Below, piece by piece: positions 36,895-47,021 of a stretch of DNA of 64,000 nucleotides; positions within the stretch are counted from its first letter, which is position 1; each line of letters starts with the position of its first letter. The stretch is from positions 372,001 to 436,000 of the forward strand of contig NZ_AMRN01000002.1 in the NCBI RefSeq assembly GCF_000300275.1. Reading direction: 5' to 3'. Under the pieces are notes generated by a model. It worked only from the letters and a program-made list of their open reading frames with translations. It did no database searches and was not told where the DNA came from. Position numbers and translations under genes: made by a program. Source of the DNA: Thalassospira profundimaris WP0211. GTDB lineage: Bacteria; Pseudomonadota; Alphaproteobacteria; Rhodospirillales; Thalassospiraceae.

Positions 36895-38070
36895 ATGGCT
36901 AACAAGGTTCGTCTCGGTTTTGTTCCACTGGTCGATTGTGCCATTCCGGTGGTGGCGCGTGCCATGGGGTTTGCCCAGCAGGAGAATATCGATCTGGAAC
37001 TGGTCCGTGAAATGTCATGGGCAGCCATTCGTGACAAGCTTTCCTTTGGCATGTTTGAAGCAGCCCACCTTTTGGCGGGAATTCCGATCGCCGCACGGCT
37101 TGGGCTTGGCGGACTGCCGGTTCAAAATATCGTCGTGCCGATGGCGTTGGGCCGTGGTGGTAATGCGATTACGGTCTCTACCCAACTTTATCAGCGCATG
37201 TTGGAGGCCGACCCGAATGCGATGCTTGGTCCGCGCGGGCGGTCGGCCAGGGCGCTTAAAAAGGTCATTGATGAAGACAAGGCCGAAGGGCGCCCGATCC
37301 TGTCCTTTGCCACCGTGTTTCCGTTCTCAAGCCACAACTATGAGCTTCGCTACTGGATGGCGGCAGCCGGGATTGATCCGGACATGGATGTGAATATCGG
37401 CGTGATCGCGCCGCCGCGCATGTTTGACAGTCTGCGTAATGGCTGGGTGGATGGTTATTGCGTTGGTGAACCATGGAACCAGCGGGCGGTGTTTCACGGT
37501 GATGGCGTTATTGTTGCGCTTAAGGACGATATCTGGTCACGAAGCCCGGAGAAGGTTCTTGGTCTGCGGGAAGACTGGGCGCAAAGCAATCCGGAACTTG
37601 TTTCTGCGCTTGTGCGTGCACTTGTCCGGGCTGCTGAATGGGCCGACCAGCCGGGGAACCGCGTTGAGCTGGCCCACATACTGTCTGAGGAGGCCAATGT
37701 CGGCGCGCCGTTTGAAGTGCTGAAGGCATCGCTGAGCGGTAAGCCGGTTTTGCGTCCGGGGGAACCACCGATAGATCTTCCTGACCGTCATGTCTTTTAC
37801 CGATACACCGCGACTTTCCCTTGGTTGTCACAGGGGCGCTGGATTGGCGAACAAATGAAGCGTTGGCGACAAATCCCCCAAGACACGGATCTTAAGGCCG
37901 TCATTCCCGATGTCTTCCGACCGGACCTTTATCGAACGGCAGTTGCCGGGCTGGATGTTCTGGTTCCGCAGGATGACTGGCGCATCGAAGGTGCCGCAGA
38001 TGCGCCGGATCGATCACTTGTTGGTATGGATCAATTCCTTGATGATACGATTTTCAAGGCAGAGTTCTGA
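36895..38070 (+). CDS. nasS: NasS: nitrate sensor (NrtA-like)
   Basis: 391 residues related to the NrtA periplasmic nitrate-binding protein but with no signal peptide, as expected of cytoplasmic NasS. It begins MANKVRLGFVPLVDCAIPVV and contains MSWAAIRDKLSFGMFEAAHL, RGGNAITVS and WVDGYCVGEPWNQRAV. In known systems NasS binds NasT and lets it go when nitrate is bound. It starts 4 bases after the nasT stop. The gene ends 48 bases before the convergent TetR gene; no clear terminator was seen between them. Confidence 0.95.
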   Translation: MANKVRLGFVPLVDCAIPVVARAMGFAQQENIDLELVREMSWAAIRDKLSFGMFEAAHLLAGIPIAARLGLGGLPVQNIVVPMALGRGGNAITVSTQLYQRMLEADPNAMLGPRGRSARALKKVIDEDKAEGRPILSFATVFPFSSHNYELRYWMAAAGIDPDMDVNIGVIAPPRMFDSLRNGWVDGYCVGEPWNQRAVFHGDGVIVALKDDIWSRSPEKVLGLREDWAQSNPELVSALVRALVRAAEWADQPGNRVELAHILSEEANVGAPFEVLKASLSGKPVLRPGEPPIDLPDRHVFYRYTATFPWLSQGRWIGEQMKRWRQIPQDTDLKAVIPDVFRPDLYRTAVAGLDVLVPQDDWRIEGAADAPDRSLVGMDQFLDDTIFKAEF

Positions 38071-38118
38071 GCAGAAAGGTGGGTTTGGCCGCCCTGCAAA
38101 TCTGATGAGCTGACCGGT

Positions 38119-38760
38119 TCAGGGCGCAAAATTGTGCCGCGCGTAAAACCGGTTGAGTTCGCTTTGTGTCGGTGCCTGGCCGCAGAATGTTTCGACATAG
38201 CCCGGAATGCGTGCCATGCGCACGGCTAGATCTTCGTTTGCTTTCATCGAGATATAGCCGATCTGTACCAGATAGATCGCACGGGCGCGGACGTCTGCCA
38301 TGCGTTCTTCCTGTCCAAAATGGATGAACAATTTGGCGAGCGCATCAAGGCGTTGCTGATCGGCCTTTTCAATTTCAGCCCGGACATCATCGGACTGCAT
38401 CGACCAGCTGCGGACGGCAAATTCAAGACGCGAGTCAAACAGGTCGGGCATCAGCCAGCAATCGATAATGTTCAGCATCGCTTCCGAGACGGTCTCGGCA
38501 TAGGCCTCTGTTTGTTTGATCAGATTGCCGGTGTTCTTTTCGCGCCACAGATCCAGCAGGGCACCCAGCAACTCCTTTCGGTCCTTGAAAAACCAATAGA
38601 AGCTGGTGCGTGACAGGTTCAGGCGTTTTGCCAATGGCTGGATCTTCACACCATCGACACCGGTTTCAAGTAGGGCGTCATAGGCTGCGTTCAGCCAAAT
38701 CTCGGCCGACCCGCGCCAGCCGCTATTTTGCCCGGCGATATCTTCAATTTGTTCTTCCAT
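38119..38760 (-). CDS. TetR-family transcriptional regulator
   Basis: 213 residues from the ATG at 38760 with AAGGAAA upstream; 12 further codons upstream are not needed. The N-terminal helix-turn-helix (about 20-65: IWLNAAYDALLETGVDGVKI, LAKRLNLSRTSFYWFFKDRK) is followed by a helical ligand domain. It is divergent from the dgcA-like gene, with palindromic operator-like sequence between them. It probably represses that gene and itself, with a methylated amine or its product as effector (inference). Confidence 0.92.
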   Translation of the reverse strand: MEEQIEDIAGQNSGWRGSAEIWLNAAYDALLETGVDGVKIQPLAKRLNLSRTSFYWFFKDRKELLGALLDLWREKNTGNLIKQTEAYAETVSEAMLNIIDCWLMPDLFDSRLEFAVRSWSMQSDDVRAEIEKADQQRLDALAKLFIHFGQEERMADVRARAIYLVQIGYISMKANEDLAVRMARIPGYVETFCGQAPTQSELNRFYARHNFAP

Positions 38761-38800
38761 GGACGTTTCCTTAGCAAACTGCCTGGATCGCGACAAGCAA

Positions 38801-38873
38801 AGTGTACATGAATGTATCTGAAATATACATCAGTGAACTTAAAATTGACATAACTGTACATTTCTGAATATCG
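38801..38873 (+). promoter_or_regulatory. Promoter and TetR operator-like repeats before dgcA
   Basis: TTGACA (38845-38850), a 17- to 18-base spacer and (A)TATCG give a promoter for dgcA. ATGTAT/ATACAT (38812-38830) is an inverted repeat just upstream, and TGTACAT occurs at 38803 and 38855, the latter inside the spacer. This is a good layout for repression by the divergent TetR protein. Confidence 0.55.
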
Positions 38874-38908
38874 TCATGGGCAGAGAGTCCAAACCCGGAG
38901 CCCCGCAC

Positions 38909-40945
38909 ATGTCCAACGATCCGCTTCTTCAGCCCTATCAGCTTAAACATCTAACACTGCGCAACCGCATCATGATGACGTCGCACGAACCGGCCTATCC
39001 CGAGGATGGCATGCCAAAGGATCGTTATCGCGCCTATCATGTGGAACGCGCCAAGGGTGGTGTCGCCATGACGATGACGGCGGGATCGGCTGCGGTGTCA
39101 AAGGACAGCCCGCCGGTTTTCAACAACCTGCTGGTCTGGAAGGATGAAGTCGTTCCGTGGATGAAGGACCTGACCGACGCGGTGCATGAACAGGGTGCCG
39201 CGGTTATGATCCAGCTGACCCATCTTGGCCGTCGCACGCGTTGGGACAAGGCAAACTGGTTGCCGGTAGTATCCCCGTCGCACAAGCGCGAAGCCGCCCA
39301 CCGGGCCTTTCCGAAAAAGATGGAAGACTGGGATATCGAACGCATCATCAAGGATTATGCCGATGCGGCCGAACGTATGAAGGCGGGCGGTATGGACGGG
39401 ATCGAGCTTCAGGCCTATGGCCATTTGATGGATCAGTTCTGGTCGCCGCTGACCAACGAACTTGATGGTCCTTATGGTGGCAGCATCGATAACCGTTTGC
39501 GCTTTACGTTTGATGTTCTGACTGAAATTCGCAAACGGGTTGGGCCGGATTTCATTGTCGGTGTGCGCTATACCGGTGATGAAGACCTTGAGGGTGGCTT
39601 GACCAAGGAAGATGGCCTGTCGATTTCAAAGCGTCTAAAAGACAGTGGCATGGTCGATTTCCTCAATGTCATTCGCGGGCATATCGATACGGATGCGGGT
39701 CTGACCGACGTGATCCCGATCCAGGGCATGGCGAACTCGCCGCATCTGGATTTTGCCGGGGAAATTCGCGCAGCCACCGATTTCCCGACTTTCCATGCCG
39801 CGAAAATCCCGGACGTTGCAACCGCACGCCATGCGATAGCATCGGGTAAGGTTGATATGGTTGGTATGACGCGCGCACACATCACCGATCCGCATATTGT
39901 CCGCAAGATCATTGAAAAGCGCGAAGATGAAATCCGTCCGTGCGTCGGGGCGAACTATTGCCTTGATCGCATCTATCAGGGCGGGTCGGCCTATTGCATC
40001 CACAACGCCGCAACCGGGCGTGAGCTTTCGATGCCTCAAATCATCGAGGCGGCAGAAACCCGTAAAAAGGTCGTGATCGTCGGATCTGGCCCGGCGGGCA
40101 TGGAGGCCGCCCGTGTTGCTGGCGAACGTGGTCATGAAGTTGTTGTCTATGAAGTCGCCCCAAATCCGGGCGGGCAGATCCGCCTGACCGCGCAGAATGA
40201 ACGCCGCCGTGAAATGATCAGCATCATTGAATGGCGCATGGCTGAATGCACCCGACTTGGCGTGACGTTCCATTTCAACACCTGGGCAGAGGCCGACACG
40301 ATTACGGCCGAAAATCCTGATGTGGTGATCATCGCCACCGGCGGCATGCCCGATACCGAGGTGCTGTCAAAGGGCAATGATCTGGTTGTGTCGACCTGGG
40401 ATATCATTTCGGGCGACGTCAAGCCGGGCGCCAATGTTCTGGTCTATGACGATGCCGGGGATCATGCCGGTTTGCAGGCTGCCGAACTGATTGCCCAAAG
40501 TGGTGCCAAGGTCGAAATCATGACACCGGATCGGTCCTTTGCACCGGAAGTCATGGCGATGAACCTTGTGCCCTATATGCGCAGCATGCAGAAGCTTGAT
40601 ACCACCTTTACGGTGACCTATCGCCTTGAGGCGGTGGAAAAGCAGGGCAACCAATTGGTCGCGTATGTAGGCAGTGATTATGGCGGGGTTGCCAAGCAGC
40701 GCATCGTTGATCAGATCGTGGTCAACCACGGCACCATTCCGCTTGATGATATCTATTTTGATCTCAAGCCCGGCTCATTGAACCATGGTGAAATGTCGCA
40801 TGATGACCTTTTGGCCGGAAAGCCGCAATCGGTCGTGCGCAATCCCGACGGGACCTATCAGCTGTTCCGGATCGGGGATGCGGTATCGGCACGCAATACC
40901 CATGCGGCGATCTATGATGCATTGCGTTTGTTAAAAGACGTCTGA
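38909..40945 (+). CDS. dgcA: Dimethylglycine / N-methylproline demethylase-like flavoenzyme
   Basis: 678 residues from the ATG at 38909 with GGAG upstream. An N-terminal old-yellow-enzyme FMN barrel (about 1-360) is followed by a Cys-rich linker and an FAD/NAD(P)H domain beginning KKVVIVGSGPAGMEAARVAG. It matches DgcA (dimethylglycine to sarcosine) and StcD (N-methylproline demethylation), which are close relatives. The gbcAB and soxBDAG genes downstream favour a dimethylglycine role. The linker reads CVGANYCLDR, so one Cys of the usual C-x2-C-x3-C cluster is absent. No dgcB-like partner is in the window. Confidence 0.85.
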   Translation: MSNDPLLQPYQLKHLTLRNRIMMTSHEPAYPEDGMPKDRYRAYHVERAKGGVAMTMTAGSAAVSKDSPPVFNNLLVWKDEVVPWMKDLTDAVHEQGAAVMIQLTHLGRRTRWDKANWLPVVSPSHKREAAHRAFPKKMEDWDIERIIKDYADAAERMKAGGMDGIELQAYGHLMDQFWSPLTNELDGPYGGSIDNRLRFTFDVLTEIRKRVGPDFIVGVRYTGDEDLEGGLTKEDGLSISKRLKDSGMVDFLNVIRGHIDTDAGLTDVIPIQGMANSPHLDFAGEIRAATDFPTFHAAKIPDVATARHAIASGKVDMVGMTRAHITDPHIVRKIIEKREDEIRPCVGANYCLDRIYQGGSAYCIHNAATGRELSMPQIIEAAETRKKVVIVGSGPAGMEAARVAGERGHEVVVYEVAPNPGGQIRLTAQNERRREMISIIEWRMAECTRLGVTFHFNTWAEADTITAENPDVVIIATGGMPDTEVLSKGNDLVVSTWDIISGDVKPGANVLVYDDAGDHAGLQAAELIAQSGAKVEIMTPDRSFAPEVMAMNLVPYMRSMQKLDTTFTVTYRLEAVEKQGNQLVAYVGSDYGGVAKQRIVDQIVVNHGTIPLDDIYFDLKPGSLNHGEMSHDDLLAGKPQSVVRNPDGTYQLFRIGDAVSARNTHAAIYDALRLLKDV

Positions 40946-40950
40946 TGCGC

Positions 40951-40983
40951 ACGGCAAGCGCAGTGTTCTACTGCGCTTGCCGT
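40951..40983. terminator. Bidirectional terminator between dgcA and LysR
   Basis: ACGGCAAGCGCAGT (40951-40964) pairs with ACTGCGCTTGCCGT (40970-40983), a 14-bp stem placed between convergent genes. T-runs are short on both sides. Confidence 0.7.
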
Positions 40984-40994
40984 TTCCCGTTATC

Positions 40995-41873
40995 TCAGGC
41001 GGCGTCGATCAGCCAGTCGACAAATATGCGGGCCTTTTCGGATGCGCGCGGATGGACGCGTAGATAAAATCCCATGGGGGATGGGATTTCGTCAGGCACA
41101 AGTTTGATCAGCCGTCCGTCTTCCAGCAGAGGCCCAACCAGCTCGTCCCAGCCAAGCACCGCACCGACGTCATCCTGCGCGGCCTGAAGCGCAATCGTGT
41201 AATTGTTGAGCTTGAAACTGCGGCCCTTTGGGGCCGGGCGTCCCAATGCACGGAACCAGTCGGTCCATGTTGTCCAGTCGGTTTCCTCGTTATGCAGGTG
41301 TATCAGGGGCGCACGCAAAAGATCATCAATCGTTTCGATGTTTTGTTCGGCCTTAAACGCCGGTGTGCCGATGGCGGCCACGCGATCCTGAAACAGTTTG
41401 TAATATCCGTCCGCCCCGTCATCGGGGTTGCTGTAATGGATGCTAAGATCGCAATACCCAGTCATGCCCGGCACATCCGAGACAATTTGCGACACCGTGA
41501 TATTGGGATGAATTTTCCAGAAGGCGGCAATTTTTGGCGTAAGCCAAAGTGAACTGACAGCGGTTGTCGTCCGGATTGTGACATCAACCGTTTCGGGTTG
41601 ATCGCGCAACTGAATGACCGTGTCGGAAATGGTTTCAAAGCCCCGTTGCAGGGCGACGAGAAGGAAGGCGCCTTTCTCGGTCAGCTCCACGCCCCGATTG
41701 CGGCGAATAAAAAGGGCGCTGCCAATATCGGCCTCAAGCGCCTTGATCTGATGGCTTACAGCCGCAGGCGTAACATTAAGTTCTGCCGCCGCATCCTTGA
41801 AGCTCATGTTGCGACCAGCTGCCTCAAAGCAGATCAGGGCATTTATCGAAGACAGATCATATGGGCGGGCCAA
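40995..41873 (-). CDS. LysR-family regulator (GcvA-like), divergent from gbcA
   Basis: 292 residues. The helix-turn-helix has the GcvA/AmpR-type pattern (INALICFEAAGRNMSFKDAA, LNVTPAAVSHQIKALE), followed by a substrate-binding domain (about 90-290). It is divergent from the betaine demethylase genes with 149 bases between, so it is a good candidate for their activator. The effector may be betaine or a product (inference). Confidence 0.92.
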   Translation of the reverse strand: MARPYDLSSINALICFEAAGRNMSFKDAAAELNVTPAAVSHQIKALEADIGSALFIRRNRGVELTEKGAFLLVALQRGFETISDTVIQLRDQPETVDVTIRTTTAVSSLWLTPKIAAFWKIHPNITVSQIVSDVPGMTGYCDLSIHYSNPDDGADGYYKLFQDRVAAIGTPAFKAEQNIETIDDLLRAPLIHLHNEETDWTTWTDWFRALGRPAPKGRSFKLNNYTIALQAAQDDVGAVLGWDELVGPLLEDGRLIKLVPDEIPSPMGFYLRVHPRASEKARIFVDWLIDAA

Positions 41874-41920
41874 GAGCCTCTCCTGAAAACAGAGCAGGGT
41901 AACTTAGGTGAGTTTTTCAG

Positions 41921-41934
41921 ATTAGCTGAGCTAA
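41921..41934. promoter_or_regulatory. LysR operator-like palindrome before gbcA
   Basis: ATTAGC-TGA-GCTAA contains the CTAAT/ATTAG core bound by GcvA-type LysR proteins and lies in the space between the LysR gene and gbcA. TGGTTG/CAACCA (41987-42002) is a second small palindrome nearer the start codon. Confidence 0.45.
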
Positions 41935-41974
41935 ACCAAGATGAAAATTAATGCCGTTGTAAATCGTGGCATGA

Positions 41975-43264
<1,290 letters not shown>

Positions 43265-43268
43265 GGCG

Positions 43269-44336
43269 ATGTCTGTGATCGAGAAACCAAAGCTTGCCTT
43301 CTGGTCGGACTCCGAGGAACTGGAATGTGTTTCGTTCCTGCCAGAAGCCCCCAATGTCATGACATTTTGCTTCCAGTCGGTATCGGGCGCGTTGTTTAGT
43401 TATGACCCCGGGCAGTTTTTGACCCTCGAGCTGCCGGTGCCGGGCGGGCCGCTTTATCGGACCTATACGATTTCATCTTCGCCATCGAGGCCGACATCCT
43501 TGACAGTAACGGTCAAGGCGCAGGCGGGTTCGGTCGGCACGCGCTGGATGCTGGATCATTTGCGTCCGGGCGTGCGCATTCGGGCCAAGGGGCCGGCGGG
43601 CAGCTTTTCACTGGTTAATCATCCGGCGGATAAATATCTGTTCATTTCGGCGGGGTCGGGTATCACGCCGATGATGTCGATGACGACCTATCTTTATGAC
43701 GCCGGGCGTGATCCCGACATTGTATTCGTCAATTGTGCAAAACGCCCCTCCGAGATCATCTTTCGCGAACGCCTGGAACACAGCGCGTCGCGGATCAATG
43801 GTATTGCCCTGAAATGGGTGGTTGAAGAAGCCGATCCCTACAAGCCGTGGACCGGGTATTTGGGGACGTTCAATCAGCTGATGCTGGGTCTGATGGCGCA
43901 GGATTATCTTGAACGTGGAGTGTTCTGTTGCGGACCGGAACCGTTCATGCAGGCCGTGCGCGAGGTTCTTGTCGGGCTTGGCTATGATATGGATCGCTAC
44001 CATCAGGAAAGCTTCCACGCGCCGACGTTGGAAGCAGAAGAAGTGCCAGATGATGTCGTGCCTGATGAAGACAGCAAGGCGGTCATCGCATTCACCGCAT
44101 CTGGCATCACGGCAAATTGCACCCAAACCGATACCGTCCTTGCCGCGGCGCGCACGGCAGGCCTTGTGATCCCGTCAGGCTGTTCGATGGGGATTTGCGG
44201 GACGTGCAAGGTGCGCAAGACCGAAGGGCAGGTTCATATGGTCCACAATGGCGGGATCACGGACGACGATATCGAGGAAGGCTATATCCTTGCTTGCTGC
44301 TCGAACCCGATCGGGCAAGTCACCATTGATGCCTGA
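43269..44336 (+). CDS. gbcB: Glycine betaine demethylase, reductase subunit
   Basis: 355 residues. The FAD domain has RTYTISSSPS (about 60), the NAD-binding region has FISAGSGITPMMSM, and the C-terminal plant-type [2Fe-2S] ferredoxin has CSMGICGTCKVRKTEG and a fourth Cys in LACCSNP. It carries electrons from NADH to the Rieske subunit. It is coupled to gbcA and ends at the convergent AraC-type gene. Confidence 0.92.
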   Translation: MSVIEKPKLAFWSDSEELECVSFLPEAPNVMTFCFQSVSGALFSYDPGQFLTLELPVPGGPLYRTYTISSSPSRPTSLTVTVKAQAGSVGTRWMLDHLRPGVRIRAKGPAGSFSLVNHPADKYLFISAGSGITPMMSMTTYLYDAGRDPDIVFVNCAKRPSEIIFRERLEHSASRINGIALKWVVEEADPYKPWTGYLGTFNQLMLGLMAQDYLERGVFCCGPEPFMQAVREVLVGLGYDMDRYHQESFHAPTLEAEEVPDDVVPDEDSKAVIAFTASGITANCTQTDTVLAAARTAGLVIPSGCSMGICGTCKVRKTEGQVHMVHNGGITDDDIEEGYILACCSNPIGQVTIDA

Positions 44337-45356
44337 TCAGGGCTGGGCCGTCGGAACCGTGTTTCGGTATTCCGACGGGTTCATGCCGATTTCGGCCTTG
44401 AAGGCATGAATGAAATGCGATGCGTCGCAAAAACCGGTGCTAAGTGCGATCTGGGTGGTGGTTTTTCCCGTTTCGCCAAGCAGCTTCTTGGCGGCATCAA
44501 GCCGGATGCGCAGCGCCGCTCGTGACGGTGAAATGCCGATATCGGCATTAAACGCGCGTTCGAGCTTACGGCGTGTGACGCCAAGTTTTTCGGCCATTTT
44601 GGCGACGGTTTCGGGCGACTCAATATTCTGGCGCATTCGCAAAAGCGCCTTTTTCACCAGTGGTTCGCGGGCAACCAGATCGGTCTGAAAGCCCGGCTGC
44701 GGATTTTCGCCGGTCATGGCCTCGTTAATGATCATGATACTCAGGCTTTTGGTCGCCGCCGTGCGGCCGATGTGTTTTTCCACCACCCAGGCCGCCAGAT
44801 GCGCGGCCCCATGCCCGCCCGAACAGGTCAGGCGATCCCGATCGACGACAAAGATCTGATCGGAAACCGGTTGGGCGGCTTCGAACCGTGCGACGAATTC
44901 GTCATGGTGAAACCAGCTAACACAGCATCGGTATCCTTCAAGCAGTCCCGCCTCATACAGCGCGAAAACACCGGTACACAAGCCAATCAGATTTTTGCCC
45001 TTGGCCGCAGCCGCCTTGAGATAGGCAATGCAATCAGATGAAAACCCGCCCTGTTCTTGAATTAGGCCGCCGACAACCACGATATAGTCGTAGTCACCGG
45101 CATTGCGCAGACGCGTGTCAGGCTGCACCTTGACCCCGCAACTTGATCGTACCGGGTTCATGGTATCAGACAGCACCGTCCAGTCGCAGTGAATGGGCCG
45201 CGAACGGTCGGCTTCATCGGCCGAAAGACGCAAGACATCGACAAAACTGGCAAACGCTGTCAGCGTGAAATTGTCTGCCAGCAGAAAGGCGACGCGAAGG
45301 CGCTTTTTTGCATTGGGTTTGCCGGGGTTTGATCCCGGGCTCGAAAAAGAGTTCAT
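44337..45356 (-). CDS. GlxA/AraC-family regulator (GbdR-like)
   Basis: 339 residues from the ATG at 45356, where family similarity begins; the frame is open further upstream across the control region. An N-terminal DJ-1/PfpI-like domain (RVAFLLADNFTLTAFASFVD, LIGLCTGVFALYEAGLL with Cys) is followed by a C-terminal AraC double helix-turn-helix (AEKLGVTRRKLERAFNADIG, TTQIALSTGFCDASHFIHAF). This is the architecture of GbdR, the activator of betaine and dimethylglycine genes in Pseudomonas. It is divergent from soxB (97 bases between), so it probably controls soxBDAG. No strong ribosome site was found. Confidence 0.88.
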   Translation of the reverse strand: MNSFSSPGSNPGKPNAKKRLRVAFLLADNFTLTAFASFVDVLRLSADEADRSRPIHCDWTVLSDTMNPVRSSCGVKVQPDTRLRNAGDYDYIVVVGGLIQEQGGFSSDCIAYLKAAAAKGKNLIGLCTGVFALYEAGLLEGYRCCVSWFHHDEFVARFEAAQPVSDQIFVVDRDRLTCSGGHGAAHLAAWVVEKHIGRTAATKSLSIMIINEAMTGENPQPGFQTDLVAREPLVKKALLRMRQNIESPETVAKMAEKLGVTRRKLERAFNADIGISPSRAALRIRLDAAKKLLGETGKTTTQIALSTGFCDASHFIHAFKAEIGMNPSEYRNTVPTAQP

Positions 45357-45453
45357 GGCAAAAATATACAATGAAATTGTCGCAATTATCCAGTCCGCAG
45401 AGCATGGACATTGATAGAGTTCCGGCAATGGTAAATCGGGGGATCGTATAATC

Positions 45454-46707
45454 ATGACCCATTTTTCTGCGCTATCGCTTATCAAAAACGCCCTTAGCGG
45501 CCAAAAGAACTGGGAGCCGCAATGGCCCGACAGTGAGCCGAAGGCCGAATACGATGTCATCATCGTCGGCGCGGGTGGTCATGGTCTTGGTGCGGCTTAT
45601 TATCTGGCCAAGGAACACGGCATCACCAATGTCGCCGTGATCGATAAGGGCTGGCTTGGCGGTGGGAACACCGGCCGTAACACGACGATCATTCGGTCGA
45701 ACTACCTTTATGATGAAAGTGCCAAGCTTTATGACCATGCACTTGATCTGTGGGATGGCCTGAGCCAGGAACTGAACTACAACGTCATGTATTCGCAGCG
45801 CGGCGTTCTGATGCTCGCGCACAACGTTCATGACGTTCAAAGCTTCCAGCGCCACGTACATGCCAACCGCCTTAACGGTGTCGATAACGTCTGGCTGTCA
45901 GCCGAGGAAGCCAAGGAATTTTGCCCACCCCTCGATATTTCGCCGACTGCGCGTTACCCTGTCGTTGGCGCGGCGCTTCAGCGTCGCGCAGGAACCGCGC
46001 GCCACGATGCGGTGGCATGGGGTTATGCCCGTGGGGCGGCAGCACGCGGTGTTGATATCATTCAGAACTGCCCGGTAACCGCCATTCGCCGTGGCCCGGA
46101 TGGCCGTGTCACCGGTGTTGAAACCGCCAAGGGTTTCATTGGTGCGAAAAAGGTTGCTGTTTCGGCCGCCGGTCATACCTCGGTCGTGATGGATACGGCA
46201 GGTGTTCGCATGCCGCTTGAAAGCTATCCGTTGCAGGCGCTGGTGTCCGAGCCGATCAAGCCGATCTTCCCCTGTGTGGTCATGTCCAACAGCGTGCATG
46301 CCTATATCAGCCAGTCTGACAAGGGCGAGCTCGTGATCGGGTCGGGCACCGACCAGTACACCAGTTATTCCCAGCGTGGCGGCCTGCCTCTGATCGAGCA
46401 TACGGTTGCCGCGATCTGCGAGATCTTCCCGATCTTCAACCGCATGCGCATGCTGCGTAAGTGGGGTGGTATTGTCGATGTGACCCCGGACCGTTCAGCC
46501 ATCCTTGGCAAGACGCCGGTACCGGGTCTTTATGTCAACTGTGGCTGGGGTACCGGCGGGTTCAAGGCAACCCCGGGTGCCGCCCATACACTGGCATGGA
46601 CCGTGGCAAAGGATGATCCGCATCCGGCCAACGCGCCCTTCACCCTTGAACGTTTCAGCACCGGCCGTCTGATTGACGAAGCCGCTGCTGCCGCTGTTGC
46701 GCACTAA
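45454..46707 (+). CDS. soxB: Sarcosine oxidase beta subunit
   Basis: 417 residues. The FAD-binding N-terminus is [20 protein letters not shown], followed by the typical [20 protein letters not shown]. The C-terminal [20 protein letters not shown] region belongs to the DAO fold. It oxidises sarcosine to glycine in the heterotetrameric enzyme and carries covalent FMN and FAD with SoxA. It is first of soxBDAG. Confidence 0.97.
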   Translation: MTHFSALSLIKNALSGQKNWEPQWPDSEPKAEYDVIIVGAGGHGLGAAYYLAKEHGITNVAVIDKGWLGGGNTGRNTTIIRSNYLYDESAKLYDHALDLWDGLSQELNYNVMYSQRGVLMLAHNVHDVQSFQRHVHANRLNGVDNVWLSAEEAKEFCPPLDISPTARYPVVGAALQRRAGTARHDAVAWGYARGAAARGVDIIQNCPVTAIRRGPDGRVTGVETAKGFIGAKKVAVSAAGHTSVVMDTAGVRMPLESYPLQALVSEPIKPIFPCVVMSNSVHAYISQSDKGELVIGSGTDQYTSYSQRGGLPLIEHTVAAICEIFPIFNRMRMLRKWGGIVDVTPDRSAILGKTPVPGLYVNCGWGTGGFKATPGAAHTLAWTVAKDDPHPANAPFTLERFSTGRLIDEAAAAAVAH

Positions 46708-46718
46708 GGAGACCGGAC

Positions 46719-47021
46719 ATGCTTCTGATCCATTGCCCCTATTGCAATCAGACCCTGCCGGAACTGGAATTTACCTATGCCGGCGAAGCGCATATTGCAC
46801 GTCCGGCCGATCCGTCGTCGGTCAGTGACGAAGAATGGCGTGATTTCCTGTTCATCCGCACCAACGTGAAGGGCCCGCATTATGAACGCTGGCGCCACTT
46901 CCATGGCTGCGGTCGATATTTCAACGCCGTGCGTGACACTGTCAGTGACCGGTTCCTGATCACCTATAAAACCGATGATCCCCGTCCTGAACTGTCCAAA
47001 CTGTTGGAGAAATCGAAATGA
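46719..47021 (+). CDS. soxD: Sarcosine oxidase delta subunit
   Basis: 100 residues. A zinc-binding CPYCNQTLPELEF motif lies near the N-terminus; EEWRDFLFIRTNVKGPHYER and HFHGCGRYFNAVRDT follow (Cys and His ligands). It is the small zinc subunit of the heterotetramer. Its stop overlaps the soxA start by 4 bases. Confidence 0.96.
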   Translation: MLLIHCPYCNQTLPELEFTYAGEAHIARPADPSSVSDEEWRDFLFIRTNVKGPHYERWRHFHGCGRYFNAVRDTVSDRFLITYKTDDPRPELSKLLEKSK

